64,000 nucleotides of DNA, from contig JAFKKH010000014.1 in assembly GCA_017305665.1 (NCBI GenBank), forward strand, positions 1 through 64,000, in the 5' to 3' direction. Of this stretch, positions 49,379 through 57,935 are shown piece after piece. The position numbers and the translations under genes were made by a program. Under the pieces are notes generated by a model. That model did not search any database, was not told where the DNA came from, and worked only from the letters and a program-made list of their open reading frames with translations. Origin of the DNA: Hyphomicrobiales bacterium. Its GTDB lineage: Bacteria; Pseudomonadota; Alphaproteobacteria; Rhizobiales; Xanthobacteraceae. Every line of letters starts with the position of its first letter. The first letter of the stretch is position 1.

Positions 49379-50421
49379 TCGGCGGCGGTCCGGTGCGGGT
49401 CGCTCTCGGCCGGTTCGGTTTCGGCCTGCCGCACACTGTGCTCGGCGACGAAGTAGATCGGCCGTGCCTTCAGTTCGGAGAGGATCTTGCCGATGTATTC
49501 GCCGACGATGCCGATCATCAGGAGCTGCACGCCGCCGATGGTCATCAGGCCGACCACGATCGAGGGATAGCCGGGGACGGTTTCGCCCCTGACCCACGTT
49601 TCCCACAGAATGGACAATCCGAACAGGAACGCCGCGAACGCCAGCAGCAGGCCGAGCAGGCTCGCCAGCCGCAGCGGCGCGACCGAGAACGACGTCAGGC
49701 CTTCGATCGACAGGCCGACCAGCCGTGCCGCATTGAAGGTGGTGATGCCGTACGCGCGAGGTTCTGGTTCGTAGTCGACGCGGAGCTGGCGGAAGCCGAT
49801 CCAGCTCGCGAGCCCCTTGAAGAAGCGGTTGCGCTCGGGCAGTTGCCGCAGCGCCGCGGCCGCGCGCGGCGACAGCAGGCGGAAATCGCCGGCATCCTCG
49901 GGAATGCGCTGCCGCGCGCCCCAGTTGATCATCGCGTAGAAACCGTGCACGGCGATCCGCCTCAGCACCGACTCGTTGGCGCGGTGCGCCTTCGCCGTAT
50001 AGATGACGTCAAAGCCGCCGTTGATCCAGTGATCCACCAGCCGTTCCACCAGATCGGGGGAATGCTGGCCGTCGCCGTCCATGAACAGCAACGCGCCGCG
50101 CCGCGCGTGATCCAGCCCCGCCATCAGGGCGGCTTCCTTGCCGAAGTTGCGCGACAGCGAGACCACCTGGACGTCCAGCGTGGTGGCGGGAAGGGCGCGC
50201 GCAAGGCTCAGCGTGTTGTCGCTGCTGCCGTCGTCGACATAGACGACCTCGCAGGCGAGACCGAAGCGTTGCCTCAGGTTTGCCGCAAGAGCGCCGAGGC
50301 GTTCATGGAGCCGTTCCAGACCCGCGGCCTCGTTATAAACGGGAACGATGATCGACAAACCCTGCGCGGCCGCGGCGGCTGCGTTCGCAGGCAGACCGGG
50401 AAGGCTAGGGGCTGTCGTCAT
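49375..50421 (-). CDS. GT2 glycosyltransferase (DPM/ArnC/GtrB-like)
   Basis: A 348-residue family 2 transferase. The GT-A domain opens SIIVPVYNEAAGLERLHERL and has LFMDGDGQHSPDLVE, which gives the DxD metal-binding motif. Two C-terminal hydrophobic helices (about 237-262 and 275-298) anchor it, as in polyprenyl-phosphate glycosyltransferases such as ArnC and GtrB. It probably loads a sugar onto undecaprenyl phosphate at the inner membrane. It overlaps the HpnK-type deacetylase gene by 4 bp, matching a load-then-deacetylate pair. ATG 50421 is used. Confidence 0.83.
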   Translation of the reverse strand: MTTAPSLPGLPANAAAAAAQGLSIIVPVYNEAAGLERLHERLGALAANLRQRFGLACEVVYVDDGSSDNTLSLARALPATTLDVQVVSLSRNFGKEAALMAGLDHARRGALLFMDGDGQHSPDLVERLVDHWINGGFDVIYTAKAHRANESVLRRIAVHGFYAMINWGARQRIPEDAGDFRLLSPRAAAALRQLPERNRFFKGLASWIGFRQLRVDYEPEPRAYGITTFNAARLVGLSIEGLTSFSVAPLRLASLLGLLLAFAAFLFGLSILWETWVRGETVPGYPSIVVGLMTIGGVQLLMIGIVGEYIGKILSELKARPIYFVAEHSVRQAETEPAESDPHRTAAE

Positions 50422-50505
50422 CGATCGGTTCCGCCGTGATCCATTCGATCTGATTCAATATGGTAGTGAGTGCGGCCGCGTGCTTCAACGGCGGTCCGTA
50501 CGGTT

Positions 50506-51483
50506 CTAGGTGCGCAGGAATGCTTCCAGCCTGGCGAACAGCGGATTGTCGCGGTCGAAGACATAGTCGAGCGAGGCGATCGACACGGTCTCCGCGCCGT
50601 GCTGACGCAGGAAACTGCCGAGCGCATAGAGTTGCGCCGGCGGGCAATGCAGCGTGACCATGCCCGAGGACGTCGGTCCGCCGAACGGCGAGACCACACC
50701 GAAGCGATCATGCGCCTCGGCGAGCAACGCCGCGTTGCAACCGGTGAAGCGGGTGCGCACCTCACGATACTTGCTGGCGCGGGCGCGCGCTGCGATGTGA
50801 TCGAGAATGATCCGCGCGGTTTCCCGCGCGCCGTTCGACCAGTCGGCGTCGCGCGAGGCCACCAGATTGGCCTGGCTGCGCAGGATGACGCCGTCGTCCA
50901 GCACCTTGAGACCGTTGGCGGCAAGCGTCGCACCTGTTGTCGTGATGTCGACGATCATCTCGGCGGTGCCGACCGCAGGCGCGCCTTCGGTCGCGCCGGC
51001 GCTCTCGACGATGCGATAATCCATTACGCCGTGGGATGCGAAGAAGGTGCGGGTCAGGTTGATGTATTTGGTTGCGACCCGCATGCGCCGATTGTGCTGC
51101 GCGCGAAATCCCGTGGTCACGTCGTCGAGATCGGCCATGGTGCGGACGTCGATCCAGGATTGCGGCACCGCGACCACGACGTTGGCGCTGCCGAAACCGA
51201 GGCCGTCGATCAGCGCCACGCGCTTGTCGGCGTCGGCGATGCTTTCGCGGATCAGATCCTCGCCGGTGACGCCGAGATGCACCATGCCACGCGCAAGCTG
51301 CGAGGCGATCTCGCTCGCCGACAGATAGGCGATCTCGACATTGTCGAGTTCGGCGATGGTGCCGCGATAGTCGCGCGCACCACGCGGTTTCGCCAGCGTC
51401 AGCCCTGCGCGGGCGAAGAAGGCTTCGGCGTTTTCCTGCAGGCGGCCTTTTGATGGGACGGCCAGAACGAAGGGATTGCTCAT
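50506..51483 (-). CDS. hisG: ATP phosphoribosyltransferase
   Basis: A 325-residue HisG, which joins ATP and PRPP in the first step of histidine synthesis. It opens [31 protein letters not shown] and the phosphate loop [16 protein letters not shown] are the expected blocks. The HisZ-dependent short form is usually 200-230 residues, whereas this is nearly long-form size; hisZ is nonetheless adjacent. The start ATG 51483 overlaps the hisZ stop by ATGA. The same frame stays open far upstream inside hisZ, but that is a shadow. Confidence 0.95.
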   Translation of the reverse strand: MSNPFVLAVPSKGRLQENAEAFFARAGLTLAKPRGARDYRGTIAELDNVEIAYLSASEIASQLARGMVHLGVTGEDLIRESIADADKRVALIDGLGFGSANVVVAVPQSWIDVRTMADLDDVTTGFRAQHNRRMRVATKYINLTRTFFASHGVMDYRIVESAGATEGAPAVGTAEMIVDITTTGATLAANGLKVLDDGVILRSQANLVASRDADWSNGARETARIILDHIAARARASKYREVRTRFTGCNAALLAEAHDRFGVVSPFGGPTSSGMVTLHCPPAQLYALGSFLRQHGAETVSIASLDYVFDRDNPLFARLEAFLRT

Positions 51484-52679
51484 GACGCGCTCCATGCGTT
51501 GCGGCTCGCGGACGGATTGGCCGCGCGCGTCAACGTCTCGATCCAGATCGAGAAGCCGACCGCGGGAATCGGTGAGGCTGCCCCGAGTTGCGTCATCAGT
51601 CCGTCGTAGCGTCCGCCGGCGACCAGCGGCTCGTCGCCGTTGCTCTTGCGGTGCAACTCGAATTCGAAGCCGGTGTAGTAATCGACGCCACGGCCGAATG
51701 CGGTGGAGAAGCTGATCCTGTTGGTCTCGATGCCGCGCGCGGCCATGAAGCCGGTGCGGCTTTCGAGCTGATCGATCGCGGCGTGGATGTCGAGTTTTGC
51801 GTCGGAAGCTAATGTGCGTAATTGGCCGAGCGCATCGTCCGGTTCGCCCGATATCGCGAGAAACCGCTTGATGATCGTCAGCGCATCGCGCGGCAAGGCA
51901 CCGCTCTTCAGCGTGGACTGCTCGAGGAAGCGGTCGGCGATCTCGGCGACGGTGCGGCCGCCGACGTTGGTTGCGCCGGCGATCGACATCATGTCCGTCA
52001 CCAATGCCAGCGCGGCCTTGCGATCGGAGCCCGCAAGCGCCGCCAACACGCCTTCGTATTCGTTGTGGCCGGGTCCGGTCGCGAGCGTCAGCCGCTCGAT
52101 GTCCTGCGCGAGGCTGACCTTGCGGTTGAAGTCCTTGATCAACCGTCGCCGCCAGACCGGATAGAGATTGAGCGCGTCGATCAGCGCGATGAACAGCGCC
52201 ACGTCGCCGGTGCGGATGTCCACATCGGTGATGCCGAAAGCCGCGGTCGCTTCGAGGCCGAGCGCCAGCATCTCTGCGTCGGCGGCAGCGCGATCCTGCC
52301 GGCCGAACGATTCGATGCCGGCCTGCAGAAATTCGCTTGGTCGCCCGCCGCGATAGCGGAATACCGGGCCGAGATAGCAAAACCCGGCCGGCTGGCCCGC
52401 TCTGCCGGAGGCGAGATAGTCCCGCGCCACCGGGATCGTGAGATCGGGGCGCAGGCAAAGTTCCTCGCCGCCGGGGTCGGAGGTCAGATAGAGGCTCTTG
52501 CGAATATCCTCGCCCGAGAGGTCGAGAAACGGTTCGGACGGCTGAAGGATTGGCGGCTCCGCCTTGACGTAGCCGGCCTGCGCGAACGACGACAGCAGCC
52601 CGTCCACCCAGGAGGGCGGTCGACTCGCGGGATTGTCGGCGCCAGGATTTTTCGCGCTCGGGCTCATATCGAAGTCCAT
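51480..52679 (-). CDS. hisZ: ATP phosphoribosyltransferase regulatory subunit
   Basis: A 399-residue class II synthetase-like protein. Its fold contains [14 protein letters not shown] (motif 2-like) and [13 protein letters not shown] (motif 3-like) of HisRS, but it lacks the tRNA-binding domain. HisZ binds HisG and gives histidine feedback control. ATG 52679 is chosen because GGAA lies just upstream; a TTG at 52688 and ATG 52667 are also possible. It overlaps hisG by 4 nt. Confidence 0.94.
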   Translation of the reverse strand: MDFDMSPSAKNPGADNPASRPPSWVDGLLSSFAQAGYVKAEPPILQPSEPFLDLSGEDIRKSLYLTSDPGGEELCLRPDLTIPVARDYLASGRAGQPAGFCYLGPVFRYRGGRPSEFLQAGIESFGRQDRAAADAEMLALGLEATAAFGITDVDIRTGDVALFIALIDALNLYPVWRRRLIKDFNRKVSLAQDIERLTLATGPGHNEYEGVLAALAGSDRKAALALVTDMMSIAGATNVGGRTVAEIADRFLEQSTLKSGALPRDALTIIKRFLAISGEPDDALGQLRTLASDAKLDIHAAIDQLESRTGFMAARGIETNRISFSTAFGRGVDYYTGFEFELHRKSNGDEPLVAGGRYDGLMTQLGAASPIPAVGFSIWIETLTRAANPSASRNAWSAS

Positions 52680-52784
52680 GGATTCCAAGTGTTTTCAGTC
52701 GATTTCGGGCAAGCCCTTAGCATGGCCGTTTGACAGTTTCGACCATGATCGCGGAAGTGGCTTAATGACTTGCCGAATTGCAAC

Positions 52785-53549
52785 CTAGGCGTGTTTTTCG
52801 GGCCCCGTCCAGTCACCCAGGGCGGTCTGGACCAAAGCGAGCACGGCGACCGCCGCGGTATCGGCGCGCAGAATCCGAGGTCCCAGCGACAGCCGCAGCA
52901 GGCCAGGTTGGCGGAGCAGGCTGGCCCGCTCGTCCTCGGCAAAGCCGCCCTCCGGACCGACCAGAACGTCGATCCCGCGCGCGGGATGGCCTCGCAGGGC
53001 TTCCAGCGCCGCCGCCGGGTTGGCGGTTTCCGCAGCCTCGTCGCAGAACACCAGCAGGTGTTCAGGGGGGCGCTGCGCCAGCCAGCGATCGAGCGCGATC
53101 GGCTCGTTGACCGCGGCAAGGCTGAGGATGCCGCACTGCTCGGCGGCCTCGATGACATTGGCGCGCATCCGCTCGCTGTTGACGCGACTCACCTGGGTGA
53201 AGCGGGTCAGCACCGGCTGCAGCGCGGAAGCGCCCATTTCGACCGCCTTTTGGACCATGTAGTCGAGCCGGGCGTGTTTCAGCGGTGCGAACACGTAATG
53301 CAGATCGGGCAAGCCATCCTGCGCCCGGTTGAGGGTGATTACGTCGAGGTGCTCCGGGCGCTTGCGGCCGGAAATCGCAGCCTGCCATTCGCCGTCGCGG
53401 CCGTTAAAGACCAGGATGCGGTCCCCCGATCCGAGCCGCAACACATTGCCGAGATAATTGGCCTGATTGCGGTCGAGTGGAACCTGGCTCCCTGCGGTCA
53501 GCGACGCATCGACGTGGAGCCGGGGGCTGCGAAAGTCCGTATCGGGCAT
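52785..53549 (-). CDS. rsmE: 16S rRNA m3U1498 methyltransferase
   Basis: A 254-residue SPOUT-class methyltransferase. The knot motifs VGPEGGFAEDERA and LSLGPRILRADTAAVA near the C-terminus bind AdoMet, and an N-terminal PUA-like domain opens SPRLHVDASL. RsmE methylates U1498 of 16S rRNA in the 30S subunit. ATG 53549 (MPDTDFRSP) is used; the frame further up to 53669 is not coding. It lies 105 bp upstream of hisZ and may share its transcript. Confidence 0.95.
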   Translation of the reverse strand: MPDTDFRSPRLHVDASLTAGSQVPLDRNQANYLGNVLRLGSGDRILVFNGRDGEWQAAISGRKRPEHLDVITLNRAQDGLPDLHYVFAPLKHARLDYMVQKAVEMGASALQPVLTRFTQVSRVNSERMRANVIEAAEQCGILSLAAVNEPIALDRWLAQRPPEHLLVFCDEAAETANPAAALEALRGHPARGIDVLVGPEGGFAEDERASLLRQPGLLRLSLGPRILRADTAAVAVLALVQTALGDWTGPEKHA

Positions 53550-53774
53550 GGTTCGGGGGTCCTTCGGGAGCCGCTTTCTAGACCAATGGACTTCGGGTCT
53601 CAAACGGCCGCGGAGCAGTTCGCTTGAGCGGCCTGTTCCAGCGCGGCCATGCGTCGCGCTCTTGCCCAAATCGTCGGGTTGTTAAGAACCGGCAGGAATC
53701 GTAAAAGCTGAGTTATGGAAAGTCGTTCGTCGCGAAGGGCTTCGGGGACGTTTGACCTTGCCGGAGGATTGCTT

Positions 53775-54545
53775 GTGATCGCCCGACGTTTGATCGTTCC
53801 AATAACGCTTGCGGTGTTTGCCATCGGCGTCACCGATGCGCTTGGCCAAACCCCGTTTCCGGCACCGCTGCCAAACGGCAAGACCGGAACGGTCAATGAT
53901 CCGGCGTTCCCGCCGGTGCGGGGTTCGGTTGGCACACTCAACGATCCGGCGTTTCCGCCGGTCAACGGTGCGCCCGCGCAGCGCAGCATCCCGCCGCGCC
54001 AGGATTCTGCATTTCCTCCTGTTAACGGGGCATCGGCGAACATCGGCGCGCCCGCCGCATTTCCATCCGGTGGTGCGGCTCCATTAGCGGGCGGTGGTTT
54101 CGTTGCGCCGCCTCCGGAGCAGGCCGGTCCGCCGCCCGGCAGCGAAGAGTGCATGAAAGAGTTTATTCCTTTGCGCGAAGCTGCGGAAAAGCGCGGCAAG
54201 CTGATCCAGGCGGCCAGTGCCCGTCATGCGCCGCCGCAAGAGGCTTGCAAGTTGCTCGGACAATATGCGCTGGCCGAAAGTAAAATGGTCAAATTCATCG
54301 ACACCCATTCCAAGAAGTGCGGGATTCCCGACAAGGTCGGAAGCCAGATGCGCACCAATCACAAGGGAACGGAGTCGCTGGTCGCAAGAGTTTGCGATGC
54401 GGCCAAACAGGCACAGATGCGTGGCCCGGCCGGACCCAGCCTGAGCGAGGCCCTGGGATCGGGTGGCGCTGCTCCGGAGGTGACTTCACCGAAGAGGGGT
54501 GGCAGCACGTTCGACACCTTGAGTGGCAACGTGCTCACCCGATGA
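53775..54545 (+). CDS. Exported protein with AFPPV repeats, function unknown
   Basis: A 256-residue protein. The start is taken as GTG 53775 because GGAGG lies 7 nt upstream; a frame start at 53715 gives only 20 extra residues with no ribosome site. A signal peptide (about 1-25, IVPITLAVFAIGVTDALG) is followed by a Pro/Gly-rich region with three copies of a DPAFPPV-type motif (NDPAFPPVRG, NDPAFPPVNG, QDSAFPPVNG). Next is a Cys-containing helical domain (ECMKEFIPLREAAEKRGK, KKCGIPDKVG, ARVCDAAKQ). I do not recognise the family. Confidence 0.7.
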   Translation: MIARRLIVPITLAVFAIGVTDALGQTPFPAPLPNGKTGTVNDPAFPPVRGSVGTLNDPAFPPVNGAPAQRSIPPRQDSAFPPVNGASANIGAPAAFPSGGAAPLAGGGFVAPPPEQAGPPPGSEECMKEFIPLREAAEKRGKLIQAASARHAPPQEACKLLGQYALAESKMVKFIDTHSKKCGIPDKVGSQMRTNHKGTESLVARVCDAAKQAQMRGPAGPSLSEALGSGGAAPEVTSPKRGGSTFDTLSGNVLTR

Positions 54546-54555
54546 CGGGCCTCCG

Positions 54556-55494
54556 ATGAGCGATGCGGCGGCACGCGTCGCGGATTCGACCGACAACTGG
54601 GTCGACAGTCGTGCGCCGCTGTGGTCGCGGCCCTATCTCAGACTATCCAGGCTCGATCGTCCGATCGGATCGTGGCTGCTGCTGATGCCATGCTGGTGGT
54701 CGGCGGCACTGGCCGCCGGCGTCGCCCATGATGTCAGCCGGCTTCTCCTGATCGTCGTGCTGTTCTTCATCGGCGCGTTCGCGATGCGTGGAGCGGGCTG
54801 TACCTGGAACGACATCACCGACCGCCATCTCGATGCACGTGTGGAGCGGACGCGGTCGCGGCCGATTCCGGCGGGGCAGGTGAGCGTCACCCAGGCCATC
54901 GTGTTTCTCGTGGCGCAGGCGCTTGTCGGATTGATCGTGCTGCTGCAATTCAACCGCTTTGCGATTGCAACCGGGATCGCCTCGCTCGCCATCGTCGCGA
55001 TCTATCCCTTCATGAAGCGCATCACCTACTGGCCGCAGGTGGTGCTTGGTCTCGCGTTTTCATGGGGCGCGCTGATGGGCTTCGCCGTCACCCTCGGCCG
55101 CATCGATGCGGTCGCGCTGGTGCTGTACGCAGGATCGATATCGTGGGTGATCGGTTACGACACGATCTACGCCCATCAGGACTCGGAGGACGACGCGCTG
55201 ATCGGCATCAAGTCGACGGCGCTGTTGTTTGCCGAGCGCACCCGTCCGGCGCTCGCGGTCTTCTACGGGTTGGCGGTCATCCTGATCGGAGTGGCCCTGT
55301 ATCTGGGCGGGGCACGCTGGCCGGCGTGGCTTGGCCTTGCAGCCTTTGCCTTACATCTCGTTTGGCAGATCGCTCGGATCGAGATCGGCGATCCGCGCCT
55401 CTGCCTGCGGCTGTTCAAGTCGAACCGCGACGCAGGCTTGTTGTTGTTTGCCGGATTGCTCGCCGACGCGCTGTTGCGGGCTGTATTAACGTGA
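54556..55494 (+). CDS. ubiA: 4-hydroxybenzoate polyprenyltransferase
   Basis: A 312-residue, seven- to nine-helix membrane prenyltransferase. The two Asp motifs NDITDRHLDARVERTRSRPI (first, NDxxD) and YDTIYAHQDSEDD (second) bind the Mg-polyprenyl diphosphate. It attaches the isoprenoid tail to 4-hydroxybenzoate for ubiquinone. The long-chain diphosphate donor is presumably the product of the 18339-19349 enzyme. ATG 54556 is chosen over frame start 54523. It starts 10 bp after the repeat-protein gene. Confidence 0.95.
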   Translation: MSDAAARVADSTDNWVDSRAPLWSRPYLRLSRLDRPIGSWLLLMPCWWSAALAAGVAHDVSRLLLIVVLFFIGAFAMRGAGCTWNDITDRHLDARVERTRSRPIPAGQVSVTQAIVFLVAQALVGLIVLLQFNRFAIATGIASLAIVAIYPFMKRITYWPQVVLGLAFSWGALMGFAVTLGRIDAVALVLYAGSISWVIGYDTIYAHQDSEDDALIGIKSTALLFAERTRPALAVFYGLAVILIGVALYLGGARWPAWLGLAAFALHLVWQIARIEIGDPRLCLRLFKSNRDAGLLLFAGLLADALLRAVLT

Positions 55495-55692
55495 TGTTCT
55501 CGGCCCCGTCTTGATGCAGACCGGGTCGCCCTTGGGTTGAGGCGCGCACGACCAATCTGGACCGAACCCAGTATTGTGCCTTAGGACGTATGGGTACTTG
55601 AGCGAAACATACACCGCGCAGCAGCCCAACACGATCATTGCAATTATGATCAGCACATCCTTTGGTGCAGATGGAAGCCAATGCCATTTCAT
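55486..55692 (-). CDS. Small single-helix membrane protein
   Basis: A 68-residue protein with one hydrophobic helix (about 13-32, VLIIIAMIVLGCCAVYVSLK) and a soluble tail with GFGPDWSCAPQPKGDPVCIK. Three Cys lie in or near the helix end and the tail. It overlaps the end of ubiA by 9 bp on the other strand. No Shine-Dalgarno is obvious before ATG 55692. The clean helix and tail favour a real gene. Function unknown. Confidence 0.55.
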   Translation of the reverse strand: MKWHWLPSAPKDVLIIIAMIVLGCCAVYVSLKYPYVLRHNTGFGPDWSCAPQPKGDPVCIKTGPRTSR

Positions 55693-55702
55693 AGTTGGCC
55701 AT

Positions 55703-55735
55703 CTATATTCTGACGTCGCGGTCGTCAGAATATAG
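55703..55735. repeat. Perfect 13-bp inverted repeat between two small minus-strand genes
   Basis: CTATATTCTGACG and CGTCAGAATATAG are exact complements with a 7-nt loop. The element lies 2 bp downstream of one gene's stop and 10 bp upstream of the next gene's ATG. No U-run follows, so it may be an operator or a 3' end stabiliser. Confidence 0.65.
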
Positions 55736-55737
55736 CT

Positions 55738-56259
55738 TTAGTTCCGCGCAATGATCTCGCGTTCGCCGCGATAACTGGCAGGCGGATTGAGCAGGTCACC
55801 GCGGCGGCGGCGCACCAGGAATTTTGGACGCCGCATGCTTACCGCATTGCGCCGCCTGCGGCGCGGTGCCGGGTCGTGCTTGTCATCGGACAGTTGCGGC
55901 AGCGCGAAGATGTCGCTCCAGATTTGCCAGGCGGTGGCGAGCTCTGCCGCGTCGTCTGTCACGAGAAGCGGAATGGCGAGCGAGGGATCGCGATGCAGCA
56001 GGACAAGCGTTCGTCCCTCGGCGGTGTCGCGCACCGCGACGCCGATGAATTCGCTGACCCGCACGTTGATCGCCATCTGCATGCCGCGCACGGCGCGGCG
56101 CAGGATCACCCGTTCGCGATGAAGTTCGATCTGCCGTACGCCGCCGTCGGCTCGGCTGTCGCGTGCTGCGAAACTGATGGGTAGTGAGAGAGGGTCGAGC
56201 CGCAGATCGCGGCTCGACCCGGCGGGATTGACCCCGCTTGTTGCTGTTTGACGCCTCAC
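55738..56259 (-). CDS. DUF6101-family protein
   Basis: A 173-residue protein of a family found in Bradyrhizobium relatives (DUF6101). Recognisable parts are SGVNPAGSSRDLRLDPLSLP near the start and VRQIELHRERVILRRAVRGM with QMAINVRVSEFIGVAV in the middle. It ends in an Arg-rich region (APRRRRRNAVSMRRPK, FLVRRRRG) that could bind nucleic acid. GTG 56259 is used because GGGGAG stands 9 nt upstream; an ATG at 56310 gives 17 more residues with no ribosome site. Function unknown. Confidence 0.7.
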   Translation of the reverse strand: MRRQTATSGVNPAGSSRDLRLDPLSLPISFAARDSRADGGVRQIELHRERVILRRAVRGMQMAINVRVSEFIGVAVRDTAEGRTLVLLHRDPSLAIPLLVTDDAAELATAWQIWSDIFALPQLSDDKHDPAPRRRRRNAVSMRRPKFLVRRRRGDLLNPPASYRGEREIIARN

Positions 56260-56378
56260 AACTTCGATCTCCCCGCCGGAATTATGTTCCCGGTCGATGG
56301 GCGAGAGCATGCCAGAGCGCGGCCCGGATTCACTTAAAAAGGCTGGTTAACCGAAGGTACCTCGCCGCTCATCCGTGC

Positions 56379-56422
56379 ACATGATTGACAGACCCTTGGC
56401 CGACATGATTGACGAGACCTTG
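56379..56422 (+). repeat. Imperfect 20-bp direct repeat upstream of pmbA
   Basis: ACATGATTGACAGACCCTTG (56379-56398) and ACATGATTGACGAGACCTTG (56403-56422) differ at a few positions and repeat with a 24-bp period. Each carries TTGAC, so they could be activator sites or promoter elements for the downstream operon. Confidence 0.45.
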
Positions 56423-56543
56423 CGCGGGTGCCGAAAATTATTTGTTCCGGCGGTATTGAATGCTTGAAGTCCGCGTAAAATAGGCACATCTCAGGATGTC
56501 GCCGCAGCGCGCATCCCTTGTTCGAATCCCCGGGATTTTGTTC

Positions 56544-57935
56544 GTGATCTCTTCACCACATACGTCGTCATCGAAATCCGTTACGTCCGAACTTCTCGAT
56601 CAATCCGCCCTCAGCCAACTCGCCGAGCGGTTGGTCGAAGCTGCGAAGCGCGCAGGCGCGGATGCCGCCGATGCGGTGGCGGTTCGCGGCGTGTCGCAAG
56701 GCGTCGAGGTCCGGGACGGTCGCGTCGAGGAGTCGGAACGGTCGGAAGGCGACGATGTCGGCTTGCGGGTGCTGGTCGGCCGGCGGCAAGCCGTCGTCTC
56801 GACCAACGATATCGGCGGCGACAATGTCGCCAAGCTCGCCGAACGCGCGGTCGCGATGGCGCGCGTTGCGCCGGACGACAAATATGTCGGCCTCGCCGAC
56901 CCGGCTCTGTTGGCGAAAAATTTCCCGGATCTCGATCTGCTCGATCCGGTGACGCCGTCGACCGCCGAACTCGAACGCCGCGCGGTCGAGGCGGAAGCGG
57001 CCGGCCTTGCGGTGAAAGGCGTCACCAAATCGGGCGGTGCGTCGGCTTCGACCGGCATCGGCGGCATGGTGCTGGTGACAAGCACGGGTTTCCACGGATC
57101 GTATTTGCGGTCGAGCCAGAGCATTTCGATGATGGCGATCGTCGGTGACGGTACCGCCATGGAACGTGACTACGATTTCACCTCCGCGCTTCATGGCGCG
57201 GACCTCGCGTCGGCCGCCAGCGTTGGCCGGAGCGCCGGCGAGCGCACCGTGGCGCGCGCCAATCCGCGCAAGGTTAGCACCTGCAAGGTGCCGGTGGTGT
57301 ACGATCCGCGCGTCGCGGGCTCGCTGGTCGGCCATGTCATCAACGCCGCGAACGGCGCGTCCATCGCGCGCAAGACGAGTTTCCTGAAAGATCGTCTCGG
57401 CGAGCAGTTGTTCGCGAAGGGTATCAGGATCGTCGACGATCCCTTGCGGGTGCGCGGGCTGCGGTCGCAGTCCTTCGATGCCGAGGGCGTCGTGACCAAA
57501 AAGCTCGCGGTGATCGACGATGGCGTGCTGACCTCGTGGCTGATGGACTCGGCTACCGCTCGCGAACTCGGGTTGACCACGACCGGCCACGCCCATCGCG
57601 GCGTCTCGTCGTCGCCATCGCCGGGATCGTACAACCTGCATCTCGAAGCAGGGGAGGTGACGCCTACTGAGTTGATCTCCGACATCAAGCAGGGCTTTTA
57701 TGTCACCGACCTCATCGGATCGGGCGTCAATGGCGTGACCGGCGACTATAGTCGCGGCGCGTCCGGGTTCTGGATCGAGAACGGCGAGATCACCTATCCG
57801 GTCAGCGAAATCACCATCGCCGGACATCTGATCGAGATGTTCAAGTCGCTGACGCCTGCCAACGATCTCGCATTCCGCTACGCCACCAACGCACCGACCG
57901 TGCGCATCGAAGGATTGACGATTGGCGGACGCTGA
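56544..57935 (+). CDS. pmbA: Metalloprotease-family protein PmbA (TldE)
   Basis: A 463-residue TldD/PmbA family protein. GLRVLVGRRQAVVSTNDI and the C-terminal IGSGVNGVTGDYSRGASGFW are the conserved strands. PmbA itself lacks the HExxxH of its partner TldD and acts with it to degrade peptides such as microcin precursors and CcdA. The exact start is uncertain: GTG 56544 (with GGGA about 8 nt upstream) is chosen, and ATG 56496 in frame is the alternative. The cysQ-like gene overlaps its end by 14 nt, so it heads a tight operon. tldD is not in the window. Confidence 0.88.
   Translation: MISSPHTSSSKSVTSELLDQSALSQLAERLVEAAKRAGADAADAVAVRGVSQGVEVRDGRVEESERSEGDDVGLRVLVGRRQAVVSTNDIGGDNVAKLAERAVAMARVAPDDKYVGLADPALLAKNFPDLDLLDPVTPSTAELERRAVEAEAAGLAVKGVTKSGGASASTGIGGMVLVTSTGFHGSYLRSSQSISMMAIVGDGTAMERDYDFTSALHGADLASAASVGRSAGERTVARANPRKVSTCKVPVVYDPRVAGSLVGHVINAANGASIARKTSFLKDRLGEQLFAKGIRIVDDPLRVRGLRSQSFDAEGVVTKKLAVIDDGVLTSWLMDSATARELGLTTTGHAHRGVSSSPSPGSYNLHLEAGEVTPTELISDIKQGFYVTDLIGSGVNGVTGDYSRGASGFWIENGEITYPVSEITIAGHLIEMFKSLTPANDLAFRYATNAPTVRIEGLTIGGR

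Noticed and set aside
50506-52458. 650-codon frame reading through hisZ into hisG
   Set aside because: The hisG frame happens to stay open inside hisZ. Only the part from ATG 51483 encodes HisG; the upstream part is Arg-rich and out of frame with HisZ.
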